Shown here: piece after piece, positions 1 through 8,273 of the stretch
Position numbering within the stretch: the stretch's first letter is position 1
Layout: each line of letters opens with the position of its first letter
Source: Bacteroidota bacterium
GTDB taxonomy: Bacteria; Bacteroidota; Ignavibacteria; UBA10030; SZUA-254
NCBI GenBank assembly: GCA_036522515.1
Contig: DATDFQ010000029.1
Coordinates: 1-54,236, forward strand
Direction of reading: 5' to 3'
DNA length: 54,236 nt
The notes under the pieces: generated by a model
Told to the model about the DNA's origin: nothing
Seen by the model: only the letters and a program-made list of their open reading frames with translations
Database searches by the model: none
Position numbers and translations under genes: made by a program

Positions 1-440
1 AGGAAGCAAACCGGCTGTGTGAAGTAGTAGAAGTTGAACTGCGCGTCGGCGGGGGAGAGGATGTAATGCCATTCAGCCGGCTCGTACGGCGAGGAATGAA
101 CGAAGAGCGAGCCGTCGAGCTCCAGAGTGAAGGGAAGCCGCTGGATGAACTCCACATGTTCCTTCGTGAGCTCCTTGCTCGTCCACTCTGCGGCGGTGCG
201 CGCGAGCGGATTGAAGTACTCCGTTTTGGAGAGCTCGATCGCAGCCTCGTCGTGATTGCCGAGCAGGATGTGTTCGGTCGTTTTCCGCACGAGCTCGATG
301 CACTCGTTGGGGTTCGCCCCGTATCCGATCAGATCGCCCAGGCAGACGACGGCGTCGACGTTTTTTTGCGAGACGATCTCAAGCGACTTCTGGAGCCCCT
401 GGAGATTTGAGTGGATATCTGATAGTACGGCCAGCCGCAT
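1..440 (-). CDS. metallophosphoesterase, calcineurin-like (C-terminus beyond window)
   Basis: Read on the minus strand from ATG at 440, the protein starts MRLAVLSDIHSN, the D-x-H metal motif of calcineurin-like phosphoesterases (D8, H10). GDLIGYGANP follows near residue 33, then GNHDE near residue 61, and HSSPYEP near residue 122. These four blocks are the dinuclear-metal ligands of the family in the expected order. About 146 residues are visible and the rest lies beyond position 1; relatives of the GDLIGYG type are usually about 240 residues. It is cytosolic, with no signal peptide. The family hydrolyses phosphoesters, but the substrate cannot be told from sequence. No convincing Shine-Dalgarno precedes the start; the start is chosen because the metal motif begins immediately after it. 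Confidence 0.88.
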   Translation of the reverse strand, partial: MRLAVLSDIHSNLQGLQKSLEIVSQKNVDAVVCLGDLIGYGANPNECIELVRKTTEHILLGNHDEAAIELSKTEYFNPLARTAAEWTSKELTKEHVEFIQRLPFTLELDGSLFVHSSPYEPAEWHYILSPADAQFNFYYFTQPVCF

Positions 441-513
441 CGATGTGAAAAGTTAGTGAAGGGGGGCCGGGGTCCCGGCGTACGACTGCAACGGATTGAG
501 CGACAAACAGTTT

Positions 514-1785
514 CTAGGTCTTTTGCTGTTTCTTCTTTGCGGCCGGAAACAGGATATTGTTGAGGATCAACCTGTAGCCCGGCGAGTTCTTGTGCAATCG
601 CAGGTCCGTGGGCGGATCGCCGACGGCGTGCTGGTAGTCCTCCGGATCGTGTCCTCCGTAAAACGTCCAGGTCCCCCGTCCCAGGTTCCCGTGGATGTAC
701 CGCACCTCCTCGGTGCCTTCCTTCTCGGCAAGTATCGTCACGTTTTTCTTAATGAGGCTCTTCTTGAAATTGGTCGTCTGCCCGAGAAAACCCTTGATGA
801 TGTTCGCGTGATCCTGGGTCAGCATGGTCGGGACGGGATCGTATTTCGCCGAGAATTCAAATAGCGTGAAATAATCCGTTTCAGGGTTCAGCGTCGCCAC
901 CATGTCGCTCGGCGGAATATCGATGTCGGAATACTCGTACCGGAGCGGGTTCATCTCGAGTTTGAAGTTCTCGAACGCCAAACACTGTGAAAAGTCGAGT
1001 TTTTTCTGCGCATCGGGGTCGGGGGGATCCCCGTCGTACATGACGTCACAAATGTCGGTATTTTGGGAGGCAAGTGCAATATCATACGTATCGGTCGCCG
1101 AGCACATCGCGAACATGAATCCTCCCGCCGCCATATACTCCTTGATCTTCCGGACGACGGCTTTCTTCACCTCGGAGACCTTGCTGAATCCGAGCTCCCT
1201 GGCTTTTTTCTCGTAGAGGACCTGTTGTTCCACGTACCAGGGCTGGGACGAATAGTTCGCGTAGAACTTCCCGTACTGCCCCGTAAAATCCTCGTGATGA
1301 AGATGGATCCAGTCATACTTGAGGAGCTTATCCTGCAGCACTTCGGGATCCCACACCTTGTCGTACGGAATTTCCGCGTATTCCATCACGAGCGTGACCG
1401 CGTCGTCCCACGGCAGAAGATTGGGCGTCACGTAGACGGCGATCTTCGGCGCCTTTTCCAGGCGCACCGCATCCATGTTGTTGTTCTCCGCCTGAACTTC
1501 GGAGTAGATCTGGCTCGCCTGAGCGCCGCTGATCTGTTCGAAGAGCACCCCGCGCACGCGGCACTCCTGCGAGATCGCCTCGACGCCGTCGAGCATGAAC
1601 GAGCCTCCGCGGTAGTTCAGAAGCCAATCGACCTCAATATTTTTCGTGAGGGCCCAGTACGCGATGCCGTACGCCTTGAGGTGGTCGGTTTGCTTCAGGT
1701 CCATCGGGATGAGAATCTTCTGTCCCCAGGCGATCGATGCCAGCAGAAACAAGGGCAGAAGCAGCGGCCAGCGAACCCGTTTCAT
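514..1785 (-). CDS. conserved secreted protein (resembles proteins labelled 'asparagine synthetase B' in Bacteroidota)
   Basis: This 423-residue protein begins with a signal peptide (MKRVRWPLLLPLFLLASIAWG, cleaved before Q). The mature part starts KILIPMDLKQTDHLKAYGIA. A cysteine-rich stretch near residue 230 (MCSATDTYD), a conserved GGHDPEDYQH block near residue 380 and a C-terminal LILNNILFP segment are visible. From memory, proteins with this pattern in Bacteroidota are often named 'asparagine synthetase B'. I see neither an N-terminal glutaminase cysteine nor an SGGxDS ATP-binding loop, and it is exported, so that name looks wrong. The start overlaps the upstream TPR gene by four bases (ATGA), so the two are co-translated and probably act together in the periplasm or cell envelope. 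The true function is unknown. Confidence 0.75.
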   Translation of the reverse strand: MKRVRWPLLLPLFLLASIAWGQKILIPMDLKQTDHLKAYGIAYWALTKNIEVDWLLNYRGGSFMLDGVEAISQECRVRGVLFEQISGAQASQIYSEVQAENNNMDAVRLEKAPKIAVYVTPNLLPWDDAVTLVMEYAEIPYDKVWDPEVLQDKLLKYDWIHLHHEDFTGQYGKFYANYSSQPWYVEQQVLYEKKARELGFSKVSEVKKAVVRKIKEYMAAGGFMFAMCSATDTYDIALASQNTDICDVMYDGDPPDPDAQKKLDFSQCLAFENFKLEMNPLRYEYSDIDIPPSDMVATLNPETDYFTLFEFSAKYDPVPTMLTQDHANIIKGFLGQTTNFKKSLIKKNVTILAEKEGTEEVRYIHGNLGRGTWTFYGGHDPEDYQHAVGDPPTDLRLHKNSPGYRLILNNILFPAAKKKQQKT

Positions 1786-3662
1786 ATGTTATCTCCTCTC
1801 AGCTCCCGGATTCTGCTGCGCGCCCGCCCGGCGTAAATTGAGTTGGGATACTGTTCCAGCAGCTTCTGATACGTCGCAATCGCGTTCGCCGGATCCTTCA
1901 GTCCGAGCCGGTAGACCTCGGCGATCTTCATCACCGTCCTGTCGAGCACGATGCTCTCCGGAAAATCCTTTAGAAGGCGATTATAGACGGCGAGGGCGTC
2001 GGCATAGCGTTCGAGCCGGGTCAGCAGGTCGCCGGTGCTCATCAGCGCCTCGTCGACGGCATTCGATTTCGGATAGGACTTCACGATCGATTCAAATGCA
2101 GCGAGCGCCTCGGGTATTTTTTGCCGGCGCTTGAGAAGATCCGCCTGCGCGTATTCTCTCAACGAGAGCGAATCCTCCTTAATGTTGTCCTGGATGAAGA
2201 TCTGCAGGCTCAGCGCGTCGTTTGTGACGTCGGAGCCGGCGTTCCGGGTGAGGTCTTTGAGCTTGCCGAGCGCATCCTGAAACTTTGTCCGGAAATAATC
2301 AAGCTCCGCCAGGCGCAGCGCGGCGGTCTCCTGCCGCGGGTTGACGATCAGCCCCTGACCGGCGAGGATCCGGTACTCGGCTCCCGCCTTATCGAGCTCC
2401 CCCTGTGTCAGGTAGACGTCCCCGAGCCGGAGCGTGGCCTCCTCGAGGACCCCGGGGAACATCGCATACCGGGAGGAGAGGTTTTCGAGTTCGGCCCTGG
2501 CGCCGGGAAGGTCGAACAACTTCTCCTGCTTCAAGGTCGCGATGCGCAGCATCGAACGGGCGGCAATCTCCGTCGTTGGAAATTCCTTGATGACCTGCTC
2601 GTACGCCGCGATCGCTCCGCCGTAGAGCGGGTTTCCCCCGGATTCGCGCGGCGCCTTCGCGCCGAACGGATCGACTCCGCCGAACAGGTTCAGCGTATCG
2701 CTCTCGGATTGGATCTCCTCCTGCGTATGCGCGTAACCGAACTTCACGAGCGCCATCTGATCGAACTTCGGGAATTTCTCCACGATGCCCGTGAACGCTT
2801 TTGCGGCGACAGCGTAGGCCTTCTCGTTCAGCGCGCGGGTGGCGAAACCGAACATCTCGTGTCCCTCCGCGTGCGCCTTCTCGTCGATGACCTTATAGAC
2901 CTCGAATGCTTGGTCGTAATGCTTCCCCTCCATGTAGAGCCAGGCGAGCATTTGCTGGAAGGCCAGGTTTCCCGGTTCCGCCTTTGCCGCCTTCTCGACG
3001 GTGAGCGTTGCCGCGCCGAGCCCTTCCGGGCGGCCGGTATAGGTTGCGATGCGGGATTCCACATAGCCGAGCTGCACGGGATTTTGCCTGACCATGTCGA
3101 GATATTCCGCGGTCGCCTCGGGATACTTTAATGTGATGGAGTAAAGATAAGCGATGTCCGACGCGAAGAGGGCCGGATCTCCGCACGCGACACGGCCGCG
3201 CCTGTAAACTTTTATCGCCCTCTCGAATTGTCTGGTTTGCAGCATCGAGCTCCCGACCATCCGGTAGGTCACCTCATGTTTGGGGTCCGCGTTGATCGCA
3301 CGCTCCCAGATCGCATCGGCCTTGGGCTCGTCCGACCTGAGCAGGTAAACGGATGCGAGACTCGACAGCAGCGTGACGTTATCGGGCATCTTTTTGATCA
3401 TCCGCTCGAGGAGCGGGATCGCGTTGTCGTACCACTTGAGCTGCATGTAATCGCGCCGCAGGGCTTCGAAGACCACCATGTTCGACGAGTCTTTCGCATA
3501 GATCGATTGATAGATCTTCACGGCCGACTCGAAATCCCCGCTCTGCTCATAGCTTTCCGCGAGACGGAATTGCATGTCGGAGGGGTTCGCCTGGGAGCGC
3601 GCCTGAGAGGCGATCGCGGCGGTGAGCGCGAAAAGGACGAAAAAATTTCTCATAAATGACAT
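1782..3662 (-). CDS. secreted tetratricopeptide-repeat protein
   Basis: The 626-residue protein opens with a signal peptide (MRNFFVLFALTAAIASQARS). Most of the rest is TPR helices, for example FRLAESYEQSGDFESAVKIY near residue 32, then further repeats to the C-terminus (ALAVYNRLLKDFPES, AIATYQKLLEQYPNS). The A-x-x-x-Y-x-x-L-L-x-x-(Y/F)-P pattern at the end is the class found in outer-membrane assembly and gliding/T9SS accessory proteins. Two in-frame ATGs (3662 and 3653) could start it; the second lies directly before the signal-peptide charges. It is the first gene of a two-gene minus-strand operon with the 423-residue protein. It is probably a periplasmic protein-protein interaction scaffold; no catalytic residues are seen. 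Confidence 0.82.
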   Translation of the reverse strand: MSFMRNFFVLFALTAAIASQARSQANPSDMQFRLAESYEQSGDFESAVKIYQSIYAKDSSNMVVFEALRRDYMQLKWYDNAIPLLERMIKKMPDNVTLLSSLASVYLLRSDEPKADAIWERAINADPKHEVTYRMVGSSMLQTRQFERAIKVYRRGRVACGDPALFASDIAYLYSITLKYPEATAEYLDMVRQNPVQLGYVESRIATYTGRPEGLGAATLTVEKAAKAEPGNLAFQQMLAWLYMEGKHYDQAFEVYKVIDEKAHAEGHEMFGFATRALNEKAYAVAAKAFTGIVEKFPKFDQMALVKFGYAHTQEEIQSESDTLNLFGGVDPFGAKAPRESGGNPLYGGAIAAYEQVIKEFPTTEIAARSMLRIATLKQEKLFDLPGARAELENLSSRYAMFPGVLEEATLRLGDVYLTQGELDKAGAEYRILAGQGLIVNPRQETAALRLAELDYFRTKFQDALGKLKDLTRNAGSDVTNDALSLQIFIQDNIKEDSLSLREYAQADLLKRRQKIPEALAAFESIVKSYPKSNAVDEALMSTGDLLTRLERYADALAVYNRLLKDFPESIVLDRTVMKIAEVYRLGLKDPANAIATYQKLLEQYPNSIYAGRARSRIRELRGDNI

Positions 3663-3717
3663 TCCTAATATAGTAAAAAAACGGCGGTCAATGCAACGGC
3701 CTTCCTGGTTCTCCTTA

Positions 3718-3780
3718 CGCGACCTGAAGGTCGCGCCTACCGATGCATCGGGCTCGGTAGCCGCAGCCTTTAGGCTGCGG
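3718..3780. repeat. family C palindromic element, copy C1 (full length, two hairpins)
   Basis: Two perfect hairpins are joined by a linker whose ends also pair. Hairpin 1 is CGCGACC-TGAA-GGTCGCG (3718-3735). The linker begins CCTACCGA and ends TCGGTAG. Hairpin 2 is CCGCAGCC-TTTA-GGCTGCGG (3761-3780). It sits between divergent genes. A full inverted copy (C2) is at 52679-52744, and half copies are at 47725-47749 and 52203-52226. Confidence 0.85.
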
Positions 3781-3830
3781 GTGTTCGGATGGGTTGTTGA
3801 AATTCACCTACCACCTGCAACGCTCGTCCC

Positions 3831-3859
3831 TTGCATTTATCAGAACAACTTACTTTATT
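3831..3859 (+). promoter_or_regulatory. possible sigma-70 promoter for the persulfide operon
   Basis: TTGCAT (3831-3836) and TTTATT (3854-3859) are 17 bases apart in an AT-rich stretch 49 bases upstream of the strong ribosome-binding site of the 27-codon ORF. The -10 match is weak, so this is only the best candidate in the gap. Confidence 0.3.
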
Positions 3860-3907
3860 AATTGGTTTGGACACCCTCAACCATCGTTACGAAAGGAGGA
3901 AGGATTT

Positions 3908-3991
3908 ATGCAGCCATGCTCCAATCCTGAATTCCTGGTTTCGACCGAGTCGGGGAACGCTGTCAGTCCCCCCGCTGAGAGGAGAGCGTAA
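3908..3991 (+). CDS. 27-residue leader ORF before the persulfide dioxygenase operon
   Basis: An ATG at 3908 is preceded by one of the best ribosome-binding sites in the window (GAAAGGAGG ending at 3899, eight bases before the start). The peptide begins MQPCSNPEFLVSTESG and ends PPAERRA. Its TAA (3989-3991) is two bases before the ATG of the next gene, so it is placed to couple translation into the operon. It has one cysteine (C4) and no hydrophobic segment. I do not recognise it. It may be a regulatory leader peptide, a small protein in its own right, or the decayed start of a longer gene. The ribosome-binding site is direct evidence; function is not inferable. Confidence 0.45.
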   Translation: MQPCSNPEFLVSTESGNAVSPPAERRA

Positions 3992-3993
3992 TC

Positions 3994-4209
3994 ATGTTGA
4001 GTCCGGAGGAGTATCGCGTCGAACAGAAGGAATTGGCAGGCCTTCAAGTGAACATCACTTCTTACAAATTCGGTGAACAGTACCACTGCCATATATCGAA
4101 CATTGATCCCGGTGCGACCATCGTGCGCACGGAAGGCCTCACGCGGGAAGAAGCCGAACTGGAGGCGCTCTCCCGGGCGCTGCAGCGGCTGAAAGGAAAA
4201 TCGGGGTAG
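3994..4209 (+). CDS. small conserved-looking protein upstream of MBL-rhodanese gene
   Basis: A 71-residue protein starting MLSPEEYRVEQKELAG, with a ribosome-binding site GAGAGGAG before the ATG. It contains a short beta-strand pattern (VNITSYKFGEQYHCHISNI) followed by an amphipathic helix rich in Glu and Arg (LTREEAELEALSRALQRL). There is no signal peptide or metal motif apart from C39 flanked by H38 and H40 (YHCHIS). It is two bases after the leader ORF and four before the TTG of the persulfide dioxygenase gene, so all three are almost certainly one transcript. I do not recognise a family. A small partner or regulator of the sulfur enzyme is an inference from position only. Confidence 0.7.
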   Translation: MLSPEEYRVEQKELAGLQVNITSYKFGEQYHCHISNIDPGATIVRTEGLTREEAELEALSRALQRLKGKSG

Positions 4210-4212
4210 ATC

Positions 4213-5280
4213 TTGATCTTTCAGCAATTCCGTCACGAACAGGGAGGATGCCTTTCCTACCTGATAGGTTGCACCCAGAAGCAAGTTTGCGCCGTGATCG
4301 ATCCGCAGCACGAGATCGATCCCTACCTCCGGTACGCCGCCGGCCACGGGATGCAGATCACGCATATCATCGAGACGCACGCCCAGGCCGATCATCTCTC
4401 CGGCGCAAAACGGCTTGCCGCAGCGAGCGGGGCCGAGATCTATTTCCATGAGTCCCTCGTCACGAAATTCCCGGTGAAGGGCATCAAGGATGGCGAGGAG
4501 ATCAAGGTCGGAAATATTCTTCTCAAGATCCTTCACACACCCGGCCATACCCCCGATAGCATCAGTATCCTCGTGAGCGACACGACCCGCAGCAAAGAAC
4601 CCTGGCTCGTGCTCACCGGCGACACGCTCTTCGTGGGAGACACCGGCCGTCCGGATCTCGACGGAAGCGGGGAGCTTCTCTACGACAGCATCTGGGGAAA
4701 ATTGATGAGGCTCGACGACGCCGTGGAGATCTATCCGACGCACTTCGCCGGTTCTTCGTGCGGGAAGGCGATGAGCCCGAAGCCGAACTCCACGATCGGG
4801 TTCGAGAGGCGGCACAACCCGGCCCTTCAGGTGAAGTCGAAACAGGAATTCGTCGATTTCGTGATGGCCGATCTGCCGGTTCAGCCCCCCCGGTTCAAAA
4901 AAGTGCGGCAGTACAACCTCGGGTATCTGTCCGACCCCCCGATCGAAAGGACCTACGACATGGCGGCTCTTCAAATCACGCCGGAACAGTTGAAAGAGAG
5001 GCTCGACAGGGGAGATCACCCGATGATCCTCGATGTGCGGGAGCCGTCGGAACAGGAAATCGTCAACATCGGAGGAACCCTCATCCCGCTGGGGCAGCTT
5101 CCGAGACGCTACACCGAACTCGATTCCGACCAGGAGATCATCGTCTATTGCCACCACGGAAACCGCAGCCAGAGAGCCGTGGAGTTCCTGTACGAGAAAG
5201 GCTTCAAGAACGTGAAGAACCTGACCGGAGGAATCGACGCCTGGTCCGTAAAGGTCGACCGGAAAGTTCCGCGCTACTAG
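4213..5280 (+). CDS. persulfide dioxygenase-like MBL-fold protein fused to rhodanese
   Basis: The 355-residue protein has an N-terminal metallo-beta-lactamase fold (about 1-230) and a C-terminal rhodanese domain (about 255-355). Metal ligands are visible as H56, D60 and H61 in THAQADH, H112 in HTPGHTP and D137 in TGDTLFVGDTGRPDL. That block is the hallmark of ETHE1-type persulfide dioxygenases, which oxidise glutathione persulfide to sulfite with a single iron. Position 58 is Gln where the classic HxHxDH has His; that His is not an iron ligand in ETHE1. The rhodanese loop is C313-HHGNRS, with the catalytic cysteine present. The fusion would let sulfite or persulfide sulfur pass between the two sites. 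The start is TTG, chosen because it follows the 71-residue gene by three bases and no in-frame ATG gives a full domain. Cytosolic. Confidence 0.88.
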   Translation: MIFQQFRHEQGGCLSYLIGCTQKQVCAVIDPQHEIDPYLRYAAGHGMQITHIIETHAQADHLSGAKRLAAASGAEIYFHESLVTKFPVKGIKDGEEIKVGNILLKILHTPGHTPDSISILVSDTTRSKEPWLVLTGDTLFVGDTGRPDLDGSGELLYDSIWGKLMRLDDAVEIYPTHFAGSSCGKAMSPKPNSTIGFERRHNPALQVKSKQEFVDFVMADLPVQPPRFKKVRQYNLGYLSDPPIERTYDMAALQITPEQLKERLDRGDHPMILDVREPSEQEIVNIGGTLIPLGQLPRRYTELDSDQEIIVYCHHGNRSQRAVEFLYEKGFKNVKNLTGGIDAWSVKVDRKVPRY

Positions 5281-5309
5281 GAATCGGCAGCGTCTCGGCT
5301 TCCCCCAAG

Positions 5310-5391
5310 CTCGTCATCCCGACATGTTTTAGGTCGGGATCTTTCTAAAAACGTTGGAAGATGCTGACCTGAAGCATGTCAGCATGACGAG
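5310..5391. repeat. family B palindromic element, copy B1
   Basis: An 82-bp element with terminal CTCGTCAT and ATGACGAG. Each half folds into its own hairpin: CCCGAC...GTCGGG on the left and GCTGAC...GTCAGC on the right. The halves are also roughly inverted copies of each other. It lies between two plus-strand genes. Copy B2 (9752-9833) has the same orientation and B3 (51168-51247) is inverted. Confidence 0.88.
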
Positions 5392-5448
5392 TTCAGAAGA
5401 AATAGGACCGGACTGAGGCACTACCGAAGGAGCTCCCACCAGAACCCA

Positions 5449-6156
5449 ATGGCTGCCAACGCCCTACAAGCCCTCCAGCGTACCGTCGTCCGGTGCAGGA
5501 TTTGCCCGCGGCTCGTGGCGTGGAGAGAGACGGTCGCCGATGAGAAGGTGGCCCGCTTCAAGGATTCGACCTATTGGGGTAAACCTGTCCCGAGCATCGG
5601 AGACCCGAATGCGCGGCTCCTCATCGTCGGGTTAGCCCCCGCGGCCCACGGAGGGAACCGGACCGGGCGGATGTTCACCGGCGACCGGAGCGGCGACTGG
5701 CTCTATGCGACGCTCCATAAGGCGGGTTTCGCGGACCGGCCGGCCTCAATTTCCCGGGATGACGGAATGCGCCTGACCGATTGCTACATCACCGCCTCGG
5801 CGCGGTGCGCTCCGCCACAAAACAAGCTTCTGCCATCGGAGTTGCGAAACTGCCGGGGATATTTGCTGAAAGAAATCCGCCTCCTTCCGCGTGTGCGCGT
5901 GATCGTGGCGCTCGGGAAGGTCGCTTTCGACACGGCCTTCGATGCATTCCGGGAACTCGGGTTGACCCCTTCTGCGCGGCGGCCCGCCTTCGGTCATGGA
6001 GCGGAATACAAACTCAATGACCGCCAGACGTTGATCGGGTCGTACCATCCGAGCCAGCAAAACACCTTCACCGGGAAACTGACCCAACCGATGTTCACCG
6101 CAATATTTCGCAGAGCCAACCGGATCATATCTACCACGCACTCCCAGAAGGGCTGA
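5449..6156 (+). CDS. uracil-DNA glycosylase, family 5 (UDGb type)
   Basis: The 235-residue protein removes uracil and other deaminated bases from DNA. Motif A is GLAPAAHGGNRTGRMFTGD (residues 61-79), the family 5 form, with Ala-His instead of the catalytic Asp or Asn of families 1 and 4. The second active-site motif is GSYHPSQQNT near residue 200. Four cysteines at 16, 19, 120 and 135 match the 4Fe-4S ligands of families 4 and 5. Length is in the usual range. It is two bases upstream of the SDR gene, which is followed by the PLP enzyme gene, so it heads a plus-strand cluster whose members share no obvious pathway. Family 5 enzymes are typical of thermophiles and archaea but also occur in FCB bacteria. 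Confidence 0.9.
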   Translation: MAANALQALQRTVVRCRICPRLVAWRETVADEKVARFKDSTYWGKPVPSIGDPNARLLIVGLAPAAHGGNRTGRMFTGDRSGDWLYATLHKAGFADRPASISRDDGMRLTDCYITASARCAPPQNKLLPSELRNCRGYLLKEIRLLPRVRVIVALGKVAFDTAFDAFRELGLTPSARRPAFGHGAEYKLNDRQTLIGSYHPSQQNTFTGKLTQPMFTAIFRRANRIISTTHSQKG

Positions 6157-6158
6157 TA

Positions 6159-6926
6159 ATGGATCAGGATTTTTCCGGCAAAGTTTTTGTCGTCACAGGC
6201 GCCTCGAGCGGCATCGGAAAGGCGACAGCGCTGATGGCCGCGGCCCGCGGGGCGAAGGTTTCCTTTGCCGCGCGACGGGAAAAGGAACTGAAAACTCTTT
6301 CCGCATCCTTCCCGCCGGAACAGGTGGAAGTGATCGCAGCCGACGTGACGAACGAAGAGGACCGGCGCCGGATCGTGAACCGGACTCTCGAACGGTTCGG
6401 CGGCATCGACGTGCTGGTGAACGCGGCAGGCATCATCGCAAGCGGGACGATAGAGACCACGACCCTCGACGAGTGGGACCGGATGTTCGATATCAATATC
6501 CGGTCGTTGTTCCGGCTTACTCAGCTTGCCCTCCCCTCTATAATAGAGCGTAAGGGCAACATCGTCAATCTCTCGAGCGTGACCGGTATCCGGGCGTTTC
6601 CCGGCGTTCTCTCCTACTGCGTCAGCAAAGCGGGCGTCGACCAACTGACGCATTGCGCGGCCCTCGAGCTGGGTCCGAAGGGCGTGCGGATGAACGCGGT
6701 CGATCCGGGGGTGGTCGTCACCAACCTCCACCGAACGAGCGGAATGGCGGAAGAGGCGTACGGAAAATTCCTGGAGCACAGCAAGACGACTCATCCGATC
6801 GGACGCGTCGGTTCCCCCGAGGAAGTTGCAGACCTGATTCTCTTTCTCGCCTCGGATCGCGCAGGATGGATTACCGGAGGAAGTTTCAGCATCGACGGCG
6901 GGCGCTCCCAAACCTGCGCGCGTTGA
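6159..6926 (+). CDS. short-chain dehydrogenase/reductase (SDR)
   Basis: A 255-residue classical SDR with the cofactor motif TGASSGIG (13-20), NAAG in the position of NNAG, a serine in NLSSVTG and the catalytic Y153-x-x-x-K157 pair (YCVSK). The C-terminus has GWITGGSFSIDGG, typical of the glucose/3-oxoacyl reductase-like group. It would use NAD(P)H to oxidise a hydroxyl or reduce a carbonyl; the substrate is not predictable. The R-R pair in AARREKE after the second strand suggests NADP(H) preference, which is an inference. It is two bases after the UDG gene and ten before the PLP enzyme gene, so it is probably co-transcribed with both. Confidence 0.9.
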   Translation: MDQDFSGKVFVVTGASSGIGKATALMAAARGAKVSFAARREKELKTLSASFPPEQVEVIAADVTNEEDRRRIVNRTLERFGGIDVLVNAAGIIASGTIETTTLDEWDRMFDINIRSLFRLTQLALPSIIERKGNIVNLSSVTGIRAFPGVLSYCVSKAGVDQLTHCAALELGPKGVRMNAVDPGVVVTNLHRTSGMAEEAYGKFLEHSKTTHPIGRVGSPEEVADLILFLASDRAGWITGGSFSIDGGRSQTCAR

Positions 6927-6936
6927 TTTCCACCAA

Positions 6937-8157
6937 ATGAAACGGCAGACAATGAAAGCATCAAAAGCGGGACGCCTCTCCCTGGCAACCAGGGCGATCC
7001 ACGGAAAACATCTCCACGCATTCAAGGGGCCCGTCACGACACCGATCTATCAGACGAGCACCTACCGGTTTGAGAATTCCAGCGACGCGATCCGGTATGC
7101 GAAGGGGGATCCCACTGTGTATGTCTATACCCGGTACCACAATCCGACCGTGAACGAAGCCGAAGACCGGATCGCCCTGATGGAGGGGGCGGAGGCCGCG
7201 GCGCTCTTCTCATCGGGTATGGCCGCGATTTCAACGGCGATCATGGCTGTTTGCCGGTCCGGTGACGAAATGGTCAGCACTCCGGCACTCTATGGAGGGA
7301 GTTACCGGTTCTTCCGCGATACGCTCCCTTCCTTTCAGATCGGAGTCAGCTATGTCGAGCCGAACTCTCTCGACGATTTGCTCTACCTCATTACTCCGAG
7401 GACGAAAGTCGTCTATATAGAGACCCCGACGAACCCCACCCTGAGCCTGGTCGATCTCGAAAAAGCCATTCGGCTGACGCGCCGGGCTGAGAAAGAATTC
7501 CGGACAAAGATCACCGTCATGATCGACAATACGTTTGCCAGTATTGTCAATCAGCGGCCGTTCGAGTACGGTGCGGACGTGATCGTGGAAAGTACCACGA
7601 AATATCTCGGCGGGCACGCCGATCTCATGGGCGGTGTGGTCGTCGGCAGGCGAGGGTTCATCGCCAAAGTGAAGGGGTTGGCCAAGCATCTCGGCGGATG
7701 CGCCGATCCGTTTGCCGCATTCCTCCTCGAACGGAGCCTGAAGACGTTCGACCTCCGGGTCAACCGCCAGACCGATAACGCGATGCAGCTTGCGCGCGCT
7801 CTGGAGAAACACCCGAAAGTTTCACGCGTCCTCTATCCGGGACTGCGCTCCCATCCGCAGCACACGCTGGCGAAAAAGCAGATGTCGGGGTTCGGGGGCA
7901 TGGTGACGGTCGAGGTGAAGGGTGGAGTGAAGGCGGCTGTGCGGGTCTGCGACAATCTGAAGGTTGCCGTCAACGCGATGTCGCTCGGCGGAGTTGAAAC
8001 TCTGGTCAGCATCCCGGTCTATTCCTCCCATATCAACATGAGCGCAGCCGAGCTGAAGAGTCACGGTGTGACGCCCGGAATGATCCGGATATCGGTTGGT
8101 GTGGAGGGGGTGGAAGACCTGATCGCGGACTTCCATCAGGCGCTAAAGAAGGCCTAA
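6937..8157 (+). CDS. Cys/Met metabolism PLP-dependent enzyme (cystathionine gamma-synthase/gamma-lyase family)
   Basis: The 406-residue fold-type I enzyme carries the internal aldimine lysine K222 in STTKYLGGHADLMGG. It also has YTRYHNPT and the cofactor-binding SSGMAA loop. Members of this family perform gamma-elimination or gamma-replacement on cystathionine, methionine or O-acylated homoserine, and the individual activity cannot be assigned from sequence. It could serve methionine or cysteine synthesis or sulfide production, which would fit the persulfide operon 1.7 kb upstream, but that link is an inference. Two starts are possible (6937 or ATG at 6952); neither has a strong ribosome-binding site. 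The stop codon directly touches repeat A1. Confidence 0.88.
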   Translation: MKRQTMKASKAGRLSLATRAIHGKHLHAFKGPVTTPIYQTSTYRFENSSDAIRYAKGDPTVYVYTRYHNPTVNEAEDRIALMEGAEAAALFSSGMAAISTAIMAVCRSGDEMVSTPALYGGSYRFFRDTLPSFQIGVSYVEPNSLDDLLYLITPRTKVVYIETPTNPTLSLVDLEKAIRLTRRAEKEFRTKITVMIDNTFASIVNQRPFEYGADVIVESTTKYLGGHADLMGGVVVGRRGFIAKVKGLAKHLGGCADPFAAFLLERSLKTFDLRVNRQTDNAMQLARALEKHPKVSRVLYPGLRSHPQHTLAKKQMSGFGGMVTVEVKGGVKAAVRVCDNLKVAVNAMSLGGVETLVSIPVYSSHINMSAAELKSHGVTPGMIRISVGVEGVEDLIADFHQALKKA

Positions 8158-8262
8158 TGTCATCCTGAGCACGTCCGCTTCGCTCAGTGTAAACTCCGCG
8201 AAGGATCTCCCGCCCTCGGGATAGGAGATCCTTCGCGTTACTACGTGCCGCTCAGGATGACA
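8158..8262. repeat. family A palindromic element, copy A1 (long variant)
   Basis: A 105-bp element with terminal inverted repeats TGTCATCCTGAGC (8158-8170) and GCTCAGGATGACA (8250-8262) and an inner stem GCGAAGGATCTCC / GGAGATCCTTCGC. It begins at the base after the stop codon of the PLP enzyme and ends 11 bases before the stop of the convergent gene, filling the whole gap. It could act as a bidirectional terminator. Confidence 0.85.
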
Positions 8263-8273
8263 CGGACAGCCTA

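Noticed and set aside
3877..5157. Minus-strand reading of 426 codons over the persulfide dioxygenase gene
   Set aside because: Shadow of the MBL-rhodanese gene; no motif of its own and no start signal.
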